Assembly (NCBI GenBank): GCA_037447655.1
Contig: JBBHKE010003041.1
Location: 62,001-126,000 of the forward strand
Source: Zygnema cylindricum
Lineage: Eukaryota; Streptophyta; Zygnematophyceae; Zygnematales; Zygnemataceae
Reading direction: 5' to 3'
Length of the DNA stretch: 64,000 bases
Position numbers and translations under genes: made by a program. Positions 61,802-64,000 of this stretch are shown in pieces (the stretch's first letter is position 1; each line of letters starts with the position of its first letter). The notes under the pieces are model-generated. The model saw only the letters and a program-made list of their open reading frames with translations, made no database searches and had not been told where the DNA came from.

Positions 61802-63154
61802 CTACGGAATAAACAATACATCGGAAAATGTTACTATGGATGTCTTTCCTTGTACTAACACTTTCAAATCTACCGATCCTACAAGAGTAGTGGTGACTAT
61901 CCTCCCATCCCCGTACTCTATCTCTACGATGGGAATATTTCTTATCTTAGTGAACAGGTGGCTATCCTTACATGTGTGCATGGAGGCACCTGAATCTACA
62001 ATCCAGCCTGCTTCACCTTTCAATCCACCGTAAGCACATTTCTGCCTTCGTGGAATTTCGACCTCATTTTTCGCCTCCAACTCCTCATCCAAAAGGAGCT
62101 CATCGTCCTCGTCCTCGGATTCCGCCTCATGTACCTGTGTCACAAGGGCCTTTTTCTTTCCTCTCGAGGTACCACCGGTCTGCCCCTCCTTTAACCGAAG
62201 CTCGGTTATCTTAGTGCACTCTGCTATATAGTGCCCAGGTTTCTTACAAAAATGACATAAACCTTTGGGAGCCCTTGGTCTAAACTCGTCGGTCCGATTT
62301 TTTTGCTCCCTCCCCCCATAGTTTCCGATCGGTTTTCGGGAATCCTTGTTCCTCCAATCGGTCGCAGTTGCCATGGCTTGGCCACTCTTTCCTCCCCGTC
62401 TGATCTCAATCGTATTCTTCCGAACGAGAATCATCCCTACCAGTGAGTTCCATATCCACCTTGAGTCCGGCAAGTCCTGCACACGGTTGACTATGTTCTC
62501 GAACTCATCGGGTAACTTCATCAGTAAACAGTTAACCTTTTATTTTTCACTAAAATCTTTTCCCGCACTCTCTAGCTCCATGAAGAGTGTAGCAAGCTCA
62601 TTGCAAAAATCCAACATCTTCCCCCCTTTGTATACATACTCCTTAACTCTCTGATCAGCCAACTGTTGTTGCTGAATCGTACGGCTTCGGTACATCTCTA
62701 TGAGAGCCATCCAAAGATCGGATGCCCTTTCTACCTGCAAATGAGGACATGCCAGTCCTTGAGTGAGATGGCGTAGGATGAAGTGCTTTGCCGCCATATT
62801 GTTGAAGTCCCAGGTTTCAGTATCATTCTCCTCGTTCCTAGCAATAGGTGACATGAATGCCGAACCAGTTGCTATAAGTGTGGTCGCCTCCTTCTCCTTT
62901 CCTTTGTCCACCACCTCTCTTTCTTTTGTTTCCTCTGTTGAAGGTGGATCCTCTTTCTTGGTGAATGTGGTTCCTCCAAAGCCTGGAGGAATTCCAAGAC
63001 TTGATGGACGCCCCAACCGTCCACTCACTATCCCCCAAATCCTTTTTTCGCATAGAGCTCCTATCATCATACTTTCCCAGTATGTCAAGCCAGTTCCATT
63101 AAAGATTGGTACCCTAGAGGGTGGGCCCATAACCTGAAACTCTGAGACCTCCAT
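61802..63154 (-). pseudogene. copia Gag and protease, F
   Basis: The ATG at 63154 lies 20 nt inside the 5' LTR (MEVSEFQVMGPPSRVPIFNG). The gag domain includes HFILRHLTQGLACPHLQVER and GGKMLDFCNELATLFMELES. A TAA near 62537 interrupts; the same frame continues with MKLPDEFENIVNRVQDLPDS, the CCHC knuckle LCHFCKKPGHYIAECTKITEL, an acidic linker and the protease AGWIVDSGASMHTCKDSHLF with D-S-G intact. It ends at TAG (61802-61804) after TFSDVLFIP. Except for the two stops it is complete. Confidence 0.9.
63120..63134 (-). other. half-tRNA-iMet primer-binding site, F
   Basis: GGTTATGGGCCCACC in sense, directly after the LTR end TTTCA. Confidence 0.9.
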
Positions 63155-64000
63155 AAGTCCTCAGAGTGGACAGCTTCTAAGAAGCCTCTAAGATAATCCT
63201 GACCCCTTTGTGTTTAAGCAAAAATAAGTGCCCCCTGGTAGACAAATACTCTGACTACCTGCACTCCTGTGAAGGCAAGACTCCCCTGAGTCGATTGCAA
63301 AAAGAATCTCTCAATTTCCTCCCCTGAGCAGTAAGTTATGGAGGTCAAAGTTGACCTTTTGTACAGAAGCTCTCTAGGAGAGAGGGTCCTATCTCCTAAT
63401 TTTTCTAAGTCCTATCTCTCTCACAAACTCTATCTATTGATGTACGGAACCAATCAGGATACAATTCCGTACGCAAAAGTACAGCTGCCGGTGTGCTTTT
63501 TGTACGAACATTGTACGACATGCCCTAAATGTCGACACGTGGTATATCCGGATTCGCTCCTTTAATCCTCGGAGATGCCGCGATCCAATGTTAGTCCGCC
63601 ACGTGTCATCCGATGTGGCGATGATCAAAAACCGCCGAAATCTTCTTACGCGATCTCGGCGCTTATTCCGGCCGTCTGATTAAATTCGGATTTCATCGTA
63701 GCCGTAATAAATACATGCGCGGTATTCGTTTCACTTACGAAATAAATGCGTGGTATTGATTTCTTGTTCGTACCGGAATCCGTACTTTATATATTACCGG
63801 ATTTATGTATCCCGTAATCTATTACAGTTAAATGATTTAACGTACGTATACATATTTAAATAAATATCAAACTATATACTACGTATCACTAATGTTGGAC
63901 TTAACGGCTAAGGCTAACGGCTACTAAATGTCTGCCGGCTGATAGGTACAAGGATCAATTCCTGTCGCCGGCACATTCCTTTTAAATAAATAAACCCTAA
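63135..64000 (-). mobile_element. 5' LTR of F, cut by window end
   Basis: 866 bp present, colinear with 53145-54201. It includes the leader hairpin GACTC-CCCT-GAGTC (63279-63292), a G-box near 63600 and the tRNA-like segment. Confidence 0.9.
63901..63973 (+). other. tRNA-like segment in F 5' LTR
   Basis: TGCCGGC (63933-63939) pairs with GCCGGCA (63967-63973) around AGG-ATCAATT-CCT; TAAGGCTAACGGCTA lies upstream (63909-63923). Confidence 0.6.

Larger units (their letters stand above)
53145..64000 (-). mobile_element. E-type copia element F, near complete, interrupted by E1 and cut by window end
   Basis: Sense order: 5' LTR (63135 to beyond 64000), primer site (63120-63134), gag, protease, integrase, RT, RNase H, polypurine tract (54202-54212), 3' LTR (53145-54201). 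With E1 and one target duplication set aside, the coding region from 63154 to 54215 stays in a single frame of about 1450 codons broken only by three stops (about 62537, 61802 and 55838). Confidence 0.9.

Overview
The window looks like repeat-dense, gene-poor nuclear DNA from the green-plant lineage. A streptophyte alga (charophyte) is the best guess, but the species cannot be read from the sequence. Three things point there. (1) Nearly all copia elements have a primer-binding site that is the complement of the anticodon arm of a plant-type initiator tRNA-Met. (2) The LTRs carry plant-type G-box/ABRE motifs. (3) Two Ty3/gypsy relics carry a C5-cytosine DNA methyltransferase, an arrangement I recall as reported from charophytes and dinoflagellates. 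I found no convincing host gene, rRNA, functional tRNA, CRISPR array or organelle sequence. Almost everything is LTR retrotransposon, much of it nested, and one 10-base N gap lies at 49223-49232.

Two groups of Ty1/copia element dominate. E-type elements have LTRs of about 1.0-1.3 kb with a tRNA-like fold, a TATA box, G-boxes and a twin hairpin. K-type elements have LTRs of about 0.75-0.85 kb. In both, the Gag start codon lies inside the LTR and the primer-binding site is translated as part of Gag (V-M-G-P-P).

Layout: 1-874 end of an E-type LTR; 1935-7751 a DNMT-type gypsy relic (minus strand) split by truncated E-type copia C1 (3782-6780); 7752-22431 a tandem of K-type copias (K2 and K, minus strand), with copia M (plus strand) nested in K's 5' LTR and solo LTR N nested in M's 5' LTR; 22440-25252 another gypsy gag-protease relic; about 26000-26945 an old K-type LTR; 26980-35632 a second DNMT-type gypsy (minus strand: gag, protease, DNMT, integrase) split by E-type copia O (27878-31371); 35633-40756 a truncated E-type LTR and a non-autonomous gag-only copia, G; 40757-42790 gypsy H with a conventional tRNA-iMet primer site; 42791-44536 LTR and gag fragments with minisatellites; 44560-49480 a GCACGCG minisatellite, another copia gag, and about 2.2 kb of unassigned DNA; 49480-52935 copia fragments; 53145-64000 E-type copia F (minus strand, a single Gag-Pol frame with three stops), interrupted by gag-only element E1 (56898-61473) with a clean 5-bp target duplication.

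Likely interplay (inference): F-like elements could supply Pol to gag-only E1/G elements, which have the same primer site and closely similar Gag proteins. The DNMT-carrying gypsies could once have methylated their own copies. All elements seen here carry stops, deletions or frameshifts, except that the Gag of E1 and the RT-RNase H reading frame of F are open.
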